This document shows positions 16,958 to 26,560 of a stretch of 64,000 bases of DNA, piece by piece (positions within the stretch are counted from its first letter, which is position 1; the number at the start of each line of letters is the position of its first letter). The position numbers and the translations under genes were made by a program. The notes under the pieces were generated by a model that was given only the letters and a program-made list of their open reading frames with translations, ran no database searches and was not told where the DNA came from. Source of the stretch: Rhizobium jaguaris. Lineage in GTDB: Bacteria; Pseudomonadota; Alphaproteobacteria; Rhizobiales; Rhizobiaceae. The stretch lies in assembly GCF_003627755.1 (NCBI RefSeq), contig NZ_CP032694.1, positions 1,913,501 to 1,977,500 of the forward strand, read 5' to 3'.

Positions 16958-17667
16958 TGACCGCGCTCGCCTTCCTGGCTGGTATCCTATCGATCATGTC
17001 GCCGTGCGTCCTGCCGCTGGTGCCTGTCGTCATGGCGGCCGCTGCGGCAGAACATCGAGCAGCACCTCTGGCGCTGGCGGCAGGGCTGGCCATATCCTTC
17101 ACTGCCATCGGCATTTTCGTGGCGACGATCGGGTTTTCCATCGGGTTGGACATGACGCTGTTCAGGATCCTGTCCGCGGTCCTGCTCATCGTCACCGGAG
17201 CCATACTTGTTCTGCCTCCGCTGCAGGCGGGTTTTGCGACCGCCACGGGTCCCTTCAGCGACTGGGCTCAGAGCCGCTTCCGGGGATCGCCCACTGCGGG
17301 GATCGGTGGCCAGTTCGGCGTCGGCCTTTTGCTCGGCGCCGTCTGGACGCCTTGCGTCGGGCCGACGCTTGGCGCCGCCTCCGTAATGGCCGCAAGGGGC
17401 GAAAACCTGACGGCGGTGACCGTGACCATGCTTGCCTTCGGCATAGGCGCTGCGGTGCCACTTGTCGTCCTGGGCTTGGTTTCCCGCGAGGCTCTTGTTC
17501 GATGGCGTGGGCATGTGGCGCGATCGGCGGGCGGCCTAAAGCTGACCCTAGGTGTCCTACTCATCCTTGCAGGAGCGATGACACTCACAGGCACTGACCG
17601 GATTATTCAAACTGCATTGCAGGATGTCATGCCAAAGTGGCTGCTGGCGCTGACCACACAGATCTAA
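16957..17667 (+). CDS. CcdA/DsbD-type transmembrane electron carrier
   Basis: A 236-aa, six-helix membrane protein. Redox cysteines lie in the paired motifs IMSPCVLPLVP (C17) and WTPCVGPTLGA (C131), one per half as in CcdA. It passes reducing power across the inner membrane. The start overlaps the thioredoxin stop by one base, so the two form a partner pair. Its location in a MerR-controlled cassette argues for reduction of metal-stressed thiols rather than cytochrome c maturation, which is inference. Confidence 0.88.
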   Translation: MTALAFLAGILSIMSPCVLPLVPVVMAAAAAEHRAAPLALAAGLAISFTAIGIFVATIGFSIGLDMTLFRILSAVLLIVTGAILVLPPLQAGFATATGPFSDWAQSRFRGSPTAGIGGQFGVGLLLGAVWTPCVGPTLGAASVMAARGENLTAVTVTMLAFGIGAAVPLVVLGLVSREALVRWRGHVARSAGGLKLTLGVLLILAGAMTLTGTDRIIQTALQDVMPKWLLALTTQI

Positions 17668-17771
17668 CTTCGCTCCGAAGGTGGCCATTATTGGCATTTG
17701 CCGCAAATCATCGGAAAGTAGGGCATCCTCGCTCCGATTGGACCGGGAGAGGGGACTATTCCACAAGCTGC

Positions 17772-19175
17772 TCAAATCTCCGACTTGATATCGCCCATGC
17801 GATTCCACGCATCCAGGCCGGCAATTTTGTAGGCTTCGGCGAGCGTCGGGTAGTTGAAGGTGTTCTCGACGAAATATTCGACCGTGCCTTTGAGGTTCAA
17901 CACCGCTTGGCCGATATGGACGAGTTCGGTTGCACCTTCGCCGACGATGTGGACGCCAAGCAGGCGGCGGGTCTTCAGCGAGAAGATCATCTTCAAGAGG
18001 CCGGTGTCGAGGCCCATGATATGGCCGCGAGACGTCTCGCGGAAACGGGCGATGCCGCATTCGTAGGGAATGTGGCGTTCCTTAACCTCTTCCTCGGACA
18101 GGCCGCAGGTGGAGATTTCCGGGACGGCATAGATGCCGTAGGGGAAGTATTTCGGCGGCTCCTTGGCGATGGCGCCGACAGCGACGCGGGCAGCGATTCG
18201 GCCCTGTTCCATCGAGGTCGAAGCGAGGCTCGGAAAACCGACGACGTCGCCGGCCGCAAAGATATGGGGGACATTGGTGGCAAAGGTTTCGGGATTGACG
18301 CTGAGGCGGCCGCGATTGTCGGCTTCGAGACCGGCGGCGGCCAAATTGAGCGTATCGGTCGCGCCCATGCGGCCGGCCGCAAACAGCACCATATCAGTGA
18401 CGATGCGGCGGCCATTGTCCAGCAGCAGTTCCACCTTGCCGTTCTCCCGGACGACCTTCTCGGCCTTTTGTCCCAACAGGAGCTTCATGTTGCGGTCGCG
18501 AAGCTGGTAGATGAAATCCTCGACGATTTCCTTGTCGATGAAGTCGAGCATCGTCGATTTCGGGTCGATCAATGTCACCTGCGTGTCGAGCGAACTGAAG
18601 ATCGTCGCATATTCGATGCCGATGACGCCGGCGCCGATGACGACCATCGAACGCGGCAGATCCCCGATTTCCAGCAATTCGTCGCTGTCGAGAACGGTCT
18701 TGCCGTCGAAGGGCATGTAATCGGGGCGAAAGGGTTTGGTGCCGACCGCGAGCAGAATGCTGGCGCCCGTGACATGGACGATCTCGCCATCATCCTTGAT
18801 GACCTGCATCGTCTGCGGATCGACGAAGCTCGCCTTGCCGCGTATGTGGTGCACGCGGTTGCGGGCGAACTGATGCTCGAGCACTTCGACCTCATGGTCG
18901 AGGGTGATCAACAGGCGGCGGCGCAGATCCTCGGCGCTGATTTCCTGTTTGACGCGGTAGGCGCGACCGTAGAAGCCGCGTTCGCGCCAGCCGGAGAGGT
19001 TGAGCGCGGTTTCACGCAGCGTCTTTGACGGAATTGTGCCGGTGTGCACGGATACGCCGCCGACCCGCTTGCCCTGCTCGATCACAAGCACCCTCTTGCC
19101 GAGCTTGGCGGCCTGAATGGCGCCTCTGCGTCCTGCAGGGCCGCTGCCCACGACTATGAGATCGAATTGGTCCAT
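17772..19175 (-). CDS. sthA: Soluble pyridine nucleotide transhydrogenase
   Basis: A 467-aa flavoprotein that moves electrons between NADPH and NAD+. The FAD motif is GSGPAG (10-15), the NAD motif VVIGAGVIGIEYA is near 177, and the C-terminal dimerisation domain carries NYPTLAEAYK. The segment GGVSVHTGTIPSKTLRE aligns with the redox site of the disulfide reductase family but has no cysteine, which separates it from lipoamide dehydrogenase and glutathione reductase and fits the STH branch. Single gene with a cytosolic product. Confidence 0.95.
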   Translation of the reverse strand: MDQFDLIVVGSGPAGRRGAIQAAKLGKRVLVIEQGKRVGGVSVHTGTIPSKTLRETALNLSGWRERGFYGRAYRVKQEISAEDLRRRLLITLDHEVEVLEHQFARNRVHHIRGKASFVDPQTMQVIKDDGEIVHVTGASILLAVGTKPFRPDYMPFDGKTVLDSDELLEIGDLPRSMVVIGAGVIGIEYATIFSSLDTQVTLIDPKSTMLDFIDKEIVEDFIYQLRDRNMKLLLGQKAEKVVRENGKVELLLDNGRRIVTDMVLFAAGRMGATDTLNLAAAGLEADNRGRLSVNPETFATNVPHIFAAGDVVGFPSLASTSMEQGRIAARVAVGAIAKEPPKYFPYGIYAVPEISTCGLSEEEVKERHIPYECGIARFRETSRGHIMGLDTGLLKMIFSLKTRRLLGVHIVGEGATELVHIGQAVLNLKGTVEYFVENTFNYPTLAEAYKIAGLDAWNRMGDIKSEI

Positions 19176-19277
19176 CAGGAAGCCTCGGGTGATAGATTAA
19201 GAATCAATGTCGCAACGCAACATGCCGTCCGTCAACCGGTAGCCGCTCAATGTTACAGATTATCTAACAGGAAATGA

Positions 19278-19874
19278 TCAGGAGCTGGAAAGGCCGAGCC
19301 AGGGCTCCAGCTTTTCAAAAGTCCGGTCCATGGCATAGGCGCCGGTGAAGGAAAGCGGCAGATGTCCGTACATGATCGACATCTGACCTTCCGCGGTCGC
19401 TTCGCCGGTTTTGGCGATAGCCGCGAGATAGAGGGCTGAGGCAAGCCCGGTGCGATCAGCGCCTGCCTGGCAATGGATCAGCAACGGCTTCGGTGCGTCG
19501 CGCATGATTTCGACGAGCTGGGCTGCCCGCGCCTGGGGCAGTTCGTGATTGGCGGACATCTTGAAGTCGATGTGGTTGATATTGAGTTCCTTCGCCTGGG
19601 CGACTTCGTTGTCATACCAACTGCGGCCGCTGTTGTCGCCGCGCAGATTGATGATGGTCTTGATGCCGTATTTCTTCTGCAGTTCGGCGATCGTCGCAGC
19701 CGATGGCTGGGAAGAGCGGTAGAGCTCGCCGGCGATGACGGGATGGAAATTCGTCGTCCAGAGCATGTGCGCGTAGAAGCCGCCGGCGATCAACGCAAAG
19801 GGAGTGAACGCTAGGAGCATGCTGCGGCAGATGCGGCGCAGTTGATGAGAAAGCGGTGATGATGTCTTCGGCAT
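19278..19874 (-). CDS. Membrane-anchored dual-specificity protein phosphatase
   Basis: 198 residues: one N-terminal membrane helix (17-38) and a Cys-type phosphatase domain. The catalytic loop is HCQAGADRTG with nucleophile C135 and R141; the upstream acid may be D103. It resembles SIW14-like/DSPc phosphatases (YRSSQPSAATIAEL). ATG at 19874 is chosen, with GGAG upstream. The orientation suggests a periplasmic catalytic domain, so the substrate is probably not a cytoplasmic phosphoprotein. It could be a phosphoinositide-like or polysaccharide phosphate. Confidence 0.85.
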   Translation of the reverse strand: MPKTSSPLSHQLRRICRSMLLAFTPFALIAGGFYAHMLWTTNFHPVIAGELYRSSQPSAATIAELQKKYGIKTIINLRGDNSGRSWYDNEVAQAKELNINHIDFKMSANHELPQARAAQLVEIMRDAPKPLLIHCQAGADRTGLASALYLAAIAKTGEATAEGQMSIMYGHLPLSFTGAYAMDRTFEKLEPWLGLSSS

Positions 19875-20132
19875 GTGGTCTCCGCACACGCCGAACCTCG
19901 AGCAGATAAGGCGCAAACAAAACAACGGCTTCCGCCGGCAAATGCGCCGATGTGGAGGCGGCGTCCTTCTGTCAGAACATCCTGACAAATACCTGAAAAG
20001 TGGAGCGTGTTACCTAAGGTTGAAAATATCGAGATATCGACAATCGAAATCTCTACCCGCGGCAAATAATGCGATAAAGAACAGGTTGATATAATAATAT
20101 TCTAATGTGTCGCTCCATCTGGGATGGCGCAT

Positions 20133-20984
20133 TTAAATGAGCTGCAGCGCCCTGAAGCTGACGTGGCCGTTCTTGCCGATGATAATATGATCGTGAACGG
20201 TGATGCCCAAAGGACCGGCCGTGTCGATGATCGTCTTCGTCATATCGATATCGGCGCGCGAGGGAGTGGGATCCCCGGAGGGGTGGTTGTGCACGAGAAT
20301 AACGGCCGTGGCCGAGAGTTCGAGGGCTCGTCTGACTACTTCGCGCGGATAGACCGGCGTATGGTCGACGGTGCCCAAACCCTGCACCTCGTCGGCGATC
20401 AGGGCATTGCGCTTATCGAGAAACAGGATGCGAAACTGTTCGCGCGTCTCGTGCGCCATGGCGGTATGGCAATAATCGATCAGCGCTTTCCACGAGGAGA
20501 GCACCGGTTTACCGCTGAGCTCGCTTTTCAGCATGCGTTGCGCGACGGTCGCCACCAGCTTCAGATCGAGAGCCACTGCTTCGCCGACCCCGCTGATTTC
20601 CTGCAGCAGGTTGGCCGGCGCGCCGAAGACGCCGCCGAGCGTGCCGAAACGGGCAAGCAGCGCCTTGGCGATCGGCTTGGTATCGCGGCGGGGGATTAGA
20701 CGAAAGAGCAAGAGTTCGAGGATTTCATAGTCGGCAAGCGCCGTGTCGCCGCCATCGCGATAACGATTGCGAAGGCGTTCCCGGTGGCCGTGATAGTGAG
20801 CCTCGGCATTGGTCGGCGTGCTCGGCAATTTCGCCGGTTTGTCGCGTGGAGCGGTCTTGGTGGATTGATGGGCGAAAAACAGCCGCTCGTCGAAAAGCGG
20901 AGCGTCTTCAGGACCATCCGTTGCCCCGCCGCTATCGATGGGCATGTCGCCATGTCCGGAGGAAGAAGCGGGGTGTTTCGCCAT
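20133..20984 (-). CDS. radC: RadC family JAB-domain protein
   Basis: 283 residues. An N-terminal helix-hairpin-helix region ([20 protein letters not shown]) is followed by the JAMM metal motif [14 protein letters not shown] and DHIIIG. RadC is widespread, and its repair role is doubtful. It is the last gene of the operon phaC-sfsA-map-radC, starting 3 bases after the map stop. The first 70 residues are poorly conserved. Confidence 0.93.
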   Translation of the reverse strand: MAKHPASSSGHGDMPIDSGGATDGPEDAPLFDERLFFAHQSTKTAPRDKPAKLPSTPTNAEAHYHGHRERLRNRYRDGGDTALADYEILELLLFRLIPRRDTKPIAKALLARFGTLGGVFGAPANLLQEISGVGEAVALDLKLVATVAQRMLKSELSGKPVLSSWKALIDYCHTAMAHETREQFRILFLDKRNALIADEVQGLGTVDHTPVYPREVVRRALELSATAVILVHNHPSGDPTPSRADIDMTKTIIDTAGPLGITVHDHIIIGKNGHVSFRALQLI

Positions 20985-20987
20985 CAA

Positions 20988-21824
20988 TTACCCCTGCAAC
21001 GGCGGCAGGCCGGGGCGGTCGAGGCCGCCGGGCGACAGGGTGAAAATCTCGCAGCCCGTGGCCGTGACGCCGACGGTATGTTCGTATTGTGCCGACAGCG
21101 AGCGGTCGCGCGTGACCGCCGTCCAGCCGTCGCCGAGCACTTTCACATGCGGTCTTCCAAGGTTGATCATCGGCTCGATGGTGAAGATCATCCCTTCGCG
21201 CAGTTCCGGGCCTTCGCTGGCACGCCCGTAATGCAGGATGTTCGGTGAATCATGGAACAGGCTTCCGACGCCATGGCCGCAGAAGTCCCGCACGACGGAG
21301 CAACGCTCCGCTTCGGCATAGGTCTGGATCGCCTCGCCGATGGCCCCGGTCCTAGCACCTGGACGCACGGCGGCAATACCGCGCATCAGCGATTCATAGG
21401 TCACTTCCAGCAGCCGCTCCGCCGAGCGCTTGATCTCGCCTACGGGATACATGCGGCTGGAATCGCCATGCCAGCCGTCGAGCACGTAGGTCACATCGAT
21501 GTTGACGATGTCACCGTCGCGCAGCGGCTTGTCATTGGGAATGCCGTGACAGACGACGTGGTTGATCGAGGTGCACGACGATTTCATGTAGCCGCGATAG
21601 TTCAGTGTCGCCGGGTAGGCGCCGTGATCCATGCCGAATTCGAAGACGAAGCGATCGATGACATCGGTCGGTACACCAGGCCCGACGATATCAGCCAGTT
21701 CGTCGAGGCAACGGGCGGTCAATTGGCACGCCTTGCGCATTCCTGCGAAAGCATCCGGTCCGTAGAGGCGGATGGCGCCCGTATTTTTCGACGGCGCCGT
21801 TGCCGCTTCGATGTAATTCACCAT
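20988..21824 (-). CDS. map: Methionine aminopeptidase, type I
   Basis: A 278-aa cytosolic enzyme that removes N-terminal methionine. Metal ligands of the pita-bread fold are visible: the first Asp in NIDVTYVLDGWHGD, the second in the same segment, His in CGHGVGSLFHDSPN, Glu in FTIEPMINLG and the last Glu in YEHTV. The lack of an N-terminal zinc extension fits type I. It starts 2 bases after the sfsA stop. Confidence 0.96.
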   Translation of the reverse strand: MVNYIEAATAPSKNTGAIRLYGPDAFAGMRKACQLTARCLDELADIVGPGVPTDVIDRFVFEFGMDHGAYPATLNYRGYMKSSCTSINHVVCHGIPNDKPLRDGDIVNIDVTYVLDGWHGDSSRMYPVGEIKRSAERLLEVTYESLMRGIAAVRPGARTGAIGEAIQTYAEAERCSVVRDFCGHGVGSLFHDSPNILHYGRASEGPELREGMIFTIEPMINLGRPHVKVLGDGWTAVTRDRSLSAQYEHTVGVTATGCEIFTLSPGGLDRPGLPPLQG

Positions 21825-21826
21825 GA

Positions 21827-22576
21827 CTAGCCTTCAGCAGAAATCTTTATACTGTTATTTAATGCAGCTATGCCGGGTTCGTCTATCGGGATCAACCCCG
21901 CGGGCGTTATTTCCGTCGGCGAAACCCTGCATTTCAAAGCGTAGACTTCAACACCGCGTTTCAACGCTCGCTCGAAAGCAGTCGCGTAAACCCTATCAAG
22001 ATCGGCGCAGATGCGAAAGCGCTGGCAATCGTGCCGCTGGATCACGTACAGCATGACGGCACGGTATCCCGCTTCCGCCATATCGCCCAGTTCTTCCAGA
22101 TGCTTGGCACCGCGGGCTGTGACCGTATCAGGAAATTCGGCAAGGCCCGGCTGGCGCATGAAATGCACATTCTTGACTTCGACATAGGTGGTTGTCCTCA
22201 AGGGATCGGTCAAGAGCAGGTCGATGCGGGAATTGCGGCCGTAGTTCTGTTCGCGCCGCACGCTCGTGTAGTCGCCGAGGTCGGAAACCTGGCTGAGAGC
22301 GATTGCCTCCGCCGCCAGCCGGTTCGGCATCGCAGTATTGACCCCGACCGTGGTACCGTCGGCCTCGATCAATTCGAAGACGTGACGATATTTGCGCTTG
22401 TGGCCATCATGTTCGGAAAGCCAGATTCGCGAACCCGGTGCCGTCAGGCCCTGCATCGAGCCGGTATTCGGGCAGGAACCGGTGATGATCTCGCCACTTT
22501 CCAGTTCGGCATCGAAGAGGAAGCGCTTGTAGCGGGCGATCAGCCGTGCGGGGACGAGGGGCGGATTGAACAGCAT
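21827..22576 (-). CDS. sfsA: SfsA family DNA/RNA nuclease-like protein
   Basis: 249 residues matching SfsA: an OB-fold N-terminus (FNPPLVPARLIARYKRF) with CPNTGSM, and a C-terminal nuclease-like fold with NSRIDLLL and YVEVKNVHF. The name comes from maltose gene stimulation in E. coli, and the biochemical role is unclear. It starts 13 bases after phaC. Confidence 0.94.
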   Translation of the reverse strand: MLFNPPLVPARLIARYKRFLFDAELESGEIITGSCPNTGSMQGLTAPGSRIWLSEHDGHKRKYRHVFELIEADGTTVGVNTAMPNRLAAEAIALSQVSDLGDYTSVRREQNYGRNSRIDLLLTDPLRTTTYVEVKNVHFMRQPGLAEFPDTVTARGAKHLEELGDMAEAGYRAVMLYVIQRHDCQRFRICADLDRVYATAFERALKRGVEVYALKCRVSPTEITPAGLIPIDEPGIAALNNSIKISAEG

Positions 22577-22589
22577 GGACGATCGCCGC

Positions 22590-24437
22590 TCAGGCGCGCT
22601 CCATCACGAAGCTGCCAGGCGCTTCCTCAAGGGCGTTCAGCGCCGCGCCGCCGGGCTTGCGGGCGGGAACCATGCGACTGTCGTGGCTCTTGATCCAATC
22701 ATGCCAGTGAGGCCACCACGAGCCGGGCGTCTCCTTGGCCTCCACCAGCCATCGATCGTAGTCGCCCTTGACGGGGCCGCCGGTCCAGAACTGGTATTTG
22801 TGCTTGCCCGGCGGGTTGACGACGCCGGCGATGTGGCCGGACCCCGTCACCACGAATTCTACCGGACCGCCGAAGAACTGGCTGCCGACGAAGACGGATT
22901 TGGCCGGCGCAATATGGTCCTCGCGTGTCGCCAGATTATAGACGGGTATCTTGACGTCCTTCAGCGACAGTTTCTTGCCGTCGAGCATCATCTTGCCCTG
23001 GCTGAGCGCATTGTCGAGATAGCAATTGCGCAGATAAAAAGAGTGGTTGGCGGCGGCCATTCGTGTGGAATCGGCGTTCCAGAACAGCAGATCAAAGGGC
23101 AGGGGTTCCTGGCCCTTCAGATAGTTGTTGACGAAATAGGGCCAGATCAGTTCCGAGGCGCGCAGCATATTGAAGGCGGTCGCCATCTTCGAACCCTCGA
23201 GATAGCCGAGCGCGTTCATCTGCTCTTCGAGTGCCGCGATCTGCTCCTCGTCGACGAAGACCTTGAGATCGCCGGCAAAGGTGAAATCGACTTGCGTCGT
23301 CAGGAAGGTTACCGTGCGGATGCGCTTGTTCTTTTCCTTGGCATGCAGGGCAAGTGTCGCAGCCAACAGCGTGCCGCCAACGCAATAGCCAACGGCGTTG
23401 ACTTCCTTTTCGCCGGTCGCCTTCTCGATCGTCTCCAACGCGAAATCGATGCCTTCACGGGCATAGGATGTCCAGTCCTTGGCCGCATGGCGCTTGTCCG
23501 GGTTCACCCAGGAGATGACGAAGACGGTATGCCCCTGTTCGACACACCATTTGATGAAGGATTTCTGCGGGTTGAGATCGAGAATATAGAACTTGTTGAT
23601 CCAGGGCGGGCAGATCAGCAGCGGCCGCTTCAAAACCTTGTCTGTCGCTGCCTCGTATTGAATGACCTGGCAGACGTCGCTTTGCGCGATCACCTTGCCG
23701 GGCGTCAGCGCCATGTCCCGCCCTACGGCGAATTTCGTCATGTCGGTCTGGCGCAGCCGCAATTCGCCGTGGCCGGCGCTCATGTCCTCGGCGAAGATCT
23801 TCATGCCGCGCACCAGGTTTTCCGCATTAGAAGCTACGGTCTCGCGGTAGAGCTGCGGGTTGGTCGCAACGAAATTGGCCGGTGAAAGCGCCGCGGTGAT
23901 CTGCTTGGTGTAGAAAGCGGCCTTGTGGCGCGTGTGCTCGTCCAATCCTTCGGCGTCAGTGACCAGCTTCTCCGCCCAGCCGGAGGTCAGGAGATAGGTT
24001 TGGCGCAGGAAATCGAAGAAGGGATTCTTTTGCCAGTCCTCATCGGCGAAGCGCTTGTCCTTGACCGGCTCAGCTTCGGGTTCAGCAGCCGAATCGCCGC
24101 TGAGACGCTGCATGGTTTTTGTCCACAGGCCGAAATAGCCGGATAGCAGGTAAGTCTGCGCCTCCAATGTCCGGCGCGGATCGGAAAGCCAGTATTCGCC
24201 GACCTTGGAGAGCGTCTTCACTATGTCGGTTATCGGATCGGCGACGGTGTCGATCTTCTCACCGCGCTCGCGCGGGGCGAGCCAGGCAGATGCCGCTTTG
24301 CCGAGATTTTCCAGAGCACGGGCAAAGTTCACGGCCATCGCCTCGGGGTCTTTGACAATGTAAGCCTCGACCGACTTCGGATCGAAGCCGGGAAAGGCGC
24401 CGTTGCCTTCACTTTTATCCCGCTTGCTGTCGGTCAC
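22590..24437 (-). CDS. phaC: Class I poly(3-hydroxyalkanoate) synthase
   Basis: A 615-aa enzyme that polymerises (R)-3-hydroxyacyl-CoA into PHA granules. The lipase-like box GYCVGG holds the catalytic cysteine (near residue 350); later Asp and His segments (NLATREDHIAP, GSGHIAGVVNPP) complete the triad. The size is right for class I. GTG at 24437 is the start: GGAGG is upstream and no in-frame ATG is nearby. It heads the operon with sfsA, map and radC. A phasin gene lies at 56074. Confidence 0.97.
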   Translation of the reverse strand: MTDSKRDKSEGNGAFPGFDPKSVEAYIVKDPEAMAVNFARALENLGKAASAWLAPRERGEKIDTVADPITDIVKTLSKVGEYWLSDPRRTLEAQTYLLSGYFGLWTKTMQRLSGDSAAEPEAEPVKDKRFADEDWQKNPFFDFLRQTYLLTSGWAEKLVTDAEGLDEHTRHKAAFYTKQITAALSPANFVATNPQLYRETVASNAENLVRGMKIFAEDMSAGHGELRLRQTDMTKFAVGRDMALTPGKVIAQSDVCQVIQYEAATDKVLKRPLLICPPWINKFYILDLNPQKSFIKWCVEQGHTVFVISWVNPDKRHAAKDWTSYAREGIDFALETIEKATGEKEVNAVGYCVGGTLLAATLALHAKEKNKRIRTVTFLTTQVDFTFAGDLKVFVDEEQIAALEEQMNALGYLEGSKMATAFNMLRASELIWPYFVNNYLKGQEPLPFDLLFWNADSTRMAAANHSFYLRNCYLDNALSQGKMMLDGKKLSLKDVKIPVYNLATREDHIAPAKSVFVGSQFFGGPVEFVVTGSGHIAGVVNPPGKHKYQFWTGGPVKGDYDRWLVEAKETPGSWWPHWHDWIKSHDSRMVPARKPGGAALNALEEAPGSFVMERA

Positions 24438-24595
24438 GCATCATCCTCCCGGCGGCAGCTCTCTTTTGTTTTCCATTTGTACATCTTGCCGGAAAAGGAA
24501 TACAAGTCGAATGAAACGCATCCCTGCTCTTGCTTTGCCGCTGCGACAAATTTAACAGTCGCAACCCACGGCAAGGAACAGGGCAGGACGACAAT

Positions 24596-25057
24596 ATGGG
24601 CGGCGGCATGGTGGCAAGACTCAACCGGTATTCCGTACTCTGCGGTGCTTTGTGCGGCATTATTGCACTGGCGCTAGCTGGCTGCTCGACACCCGAGGAA
24701 AAAGCGGCCTTTGCAAAAAGGCAGCAACCGCCGCAGGCTGTGGTCGTCAAATCGGCTGCGGGCAAGCCGGTCGACGAAGGCAACACGCAGCAGCACTACA
24801 AGGACGGTTATCCATCCTTCAACGCTCCTCCCACGGCGGCGAATGTCCAGATCAACGACCAGCAGGCGGCAGATCTCGTCAAGCAACTGACGGCGCTCGG
24901 TACACAGCGCAAGGATGGCACGATTTCGGAGGCCGAATATCAGAAACGCGTCGCCGAAATGCGCAAGCTCGCGGCCGAGCACGGCCAGGACACGCTGTCG
25001 CAAATTCATCAACAGAGCGCTGAGCCCAGCCAGACGCCCGCACCGACGCAGAATTAG
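24596..25057 (+). CDS. Small lipoprotein with SHOCT-like C-terminal region
   Basis: About 153 residues. A signal peptide ends in the lipobox LAGC (ALALAGCS), so the mature protein is lipid-anchored. The C-terminal half (QLTALGTQRKDGTISEAEYQ) resembles a SHOCT-type oligomerisation motif, and the tail is Gln/Pro-rich. Starts at 24596 or 24608 are possible; the first is nearer a GGAC site. Function unknown. It is divergent from phaC. Confidence 0.78.
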   Translation: MGGGMVARLNRYSVLCGALCGIIALALAGCSTPEEKAAFAKRQQPPQAVVVKSAAGKPVDEGNTQQHYKDGYPSFNAPPTAANVQINDQQAADLVKQLTALGTQRKDGTISEAEYQKRVAEMRKLAAEHGQDTLSQIHQQSAEPSQTPAPTQN

Positions 25058-25077
25058 CCTTGCGTTTCAGCCGATTT

Positions 25078-25145
25078 GGACGCAAAGCGTTCAGACAGGC
25101 TGAATTTCGATGTTTCTTCCTGGGTTGAAAACGCTTTGCGTCTGT
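25078..25145. repeat. Inverted repeat after lipoprotein gene
   Basis: GACGCAAAGCGTT and AACGCTTTGCGTC face each other about 40 bases apart, between the lipoprotein stop and the aminotransferase gene. It could be an extended hairpin ending the lipoprotein mRNA or a dispersed palindromic unit. There is no clear T-run. Confidence 0.45.
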
Positions 25146-25268
25146 CACCGTCAAAGATTCACCGTATCCTTCGCGTCACTATAGTTGCGGCGCCGCGATT
25201 CCGGAGTTCGTATCGCGGCTGACCGGGAGATCGACGAACTTCATTGCGGTTGTGAGGGCCGCTGTCCC

Positions 25269-26500
25269 ATGGGGAAAGAAATGGAAGAGTTTCATAAAGT
25301 CCGGCGTTTGCCGCCCTACGTTTTCGAACAGGTCAATCGTTTGAAAGCGAGCGCGCGAGCGGGCGGGGCGGACATTATCGACCTCGGCATGGGCAATCCG
25401 GACCTTCCGACCCCAAGGCAATCGTCGACAAGCTGTGCGAAGTGGTCCAGGACCCGCGCACGCATCGTTATTCCTCTTCCAAGGGCATTCCTGGTCTGCG
25501 CCGTGCGCAGGCGGCCTATTACGCTCGCCGCTTCGGCGTCAAGCTCAATCCGGATACGCAGGTGGTCGCCACCCTCGGCTCCAAGGAAGGCTTCGCCAAT
25601 ATGGCGCAGGCGATCACGGCGCCGGGCGACGTTATCCTTTGCCCGAACCCGACCTATCCGATCCATGCCTTCGGCTTCCTGATGGCGGGCGGCGTTATCC
25701 GCTCGATGCAGGTCGAGCCGGACGACAGTTTCTTCCCGCCGCTGGAACGCGCCGTGCGCCATTCGATCCCGAAGCCGCTGGCGCTGATTCTGAATTACCC
25801 GTCGAACCCGACTGCCTATGTCGCGACGCTGGATTTCTACAAAGAGGTTATCGCCTTCGCGAAGAAGCACGACATCATCGTGCTGTCGGATCTCGCCTAT
25901 TCGGAAATCTACTTCAACGATGACCCGCCGCCCTCCGTTCTGGAAATTCCGGGCGCAATGGATGTCACCGTCGAGTTCACCTCGATGTCGAAGACCTTCT
26001 CCATGCCCGGCTGGCGCATGGGCTTCGCCGTTGGCAACGAGCGCCTGATCGCGGCGTTGACGCGTGTCAAATCCTACCTCGATTACGGTGCCTTCACGCC
26101 GATCCAGGTGGCGGCGACGCATGCGCTGAACGGCGACGGCTCCGATATCGCGGAAGTCCGCAACATCTATAAGCGTCGCCGCGACGTGCTGGTCGAAAGC
26201 TTCGGCAAGGCTGGTTTCGATGTGCCGCCGCCGGCAGCGACCATGTTTGCCTGGGCTAAGATCCCGGAAAAATTCCGCCATCTCGGTTCGCTGGAGTTCT
26301 CGAAGCTTTTGGTCGAGAAGGCTGATATCGCGGTGGCGCCCGGCATCGGTTTCGGCGAGCAGGGCGACGATTATGTTCGTATTGCGCTTGTCGAGAATGA
26401 GCATCGCATCCGCCAGGCGGCGCGCAATTTGAAGCGCTTCCTCTCCACCGCGGATGAGACCATGCATAATGTGATTTCACTGAACGCCCATCGCTCGTAA
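25269..26500 (+). pseudogene. AlaC-like PLP aminotransferase, broken by a one-base frameshift
   Basis: A class I/II aminotransferase resembling E. coli AlaC and LL-diaminopimelate aminotransferases. The N-terminal part ([16 protein letters not shown], then [15 protein letters not shown]) reads in one frame to 25414. The remainder ([31 protein letters not shown], the PLP lysine in TSMSKTFSMPGWRMGF, VRIALVENEHRIRQA) is in another. One extra C in the CCCC run at 25411-25414 restores a full protein of about 410 aa with the expected [12 protein letters not shown] junction. Probably a sequencing error or fresh mutation. The start may instead be 25281. hom follows. Confidence 0.9.
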
Positions 26501-26560
26501 TTTTTCACGGCAGCCGTTTTCGCGGCTGCCGTGTCCCAAGACATTGATCAGGAATTTCTC

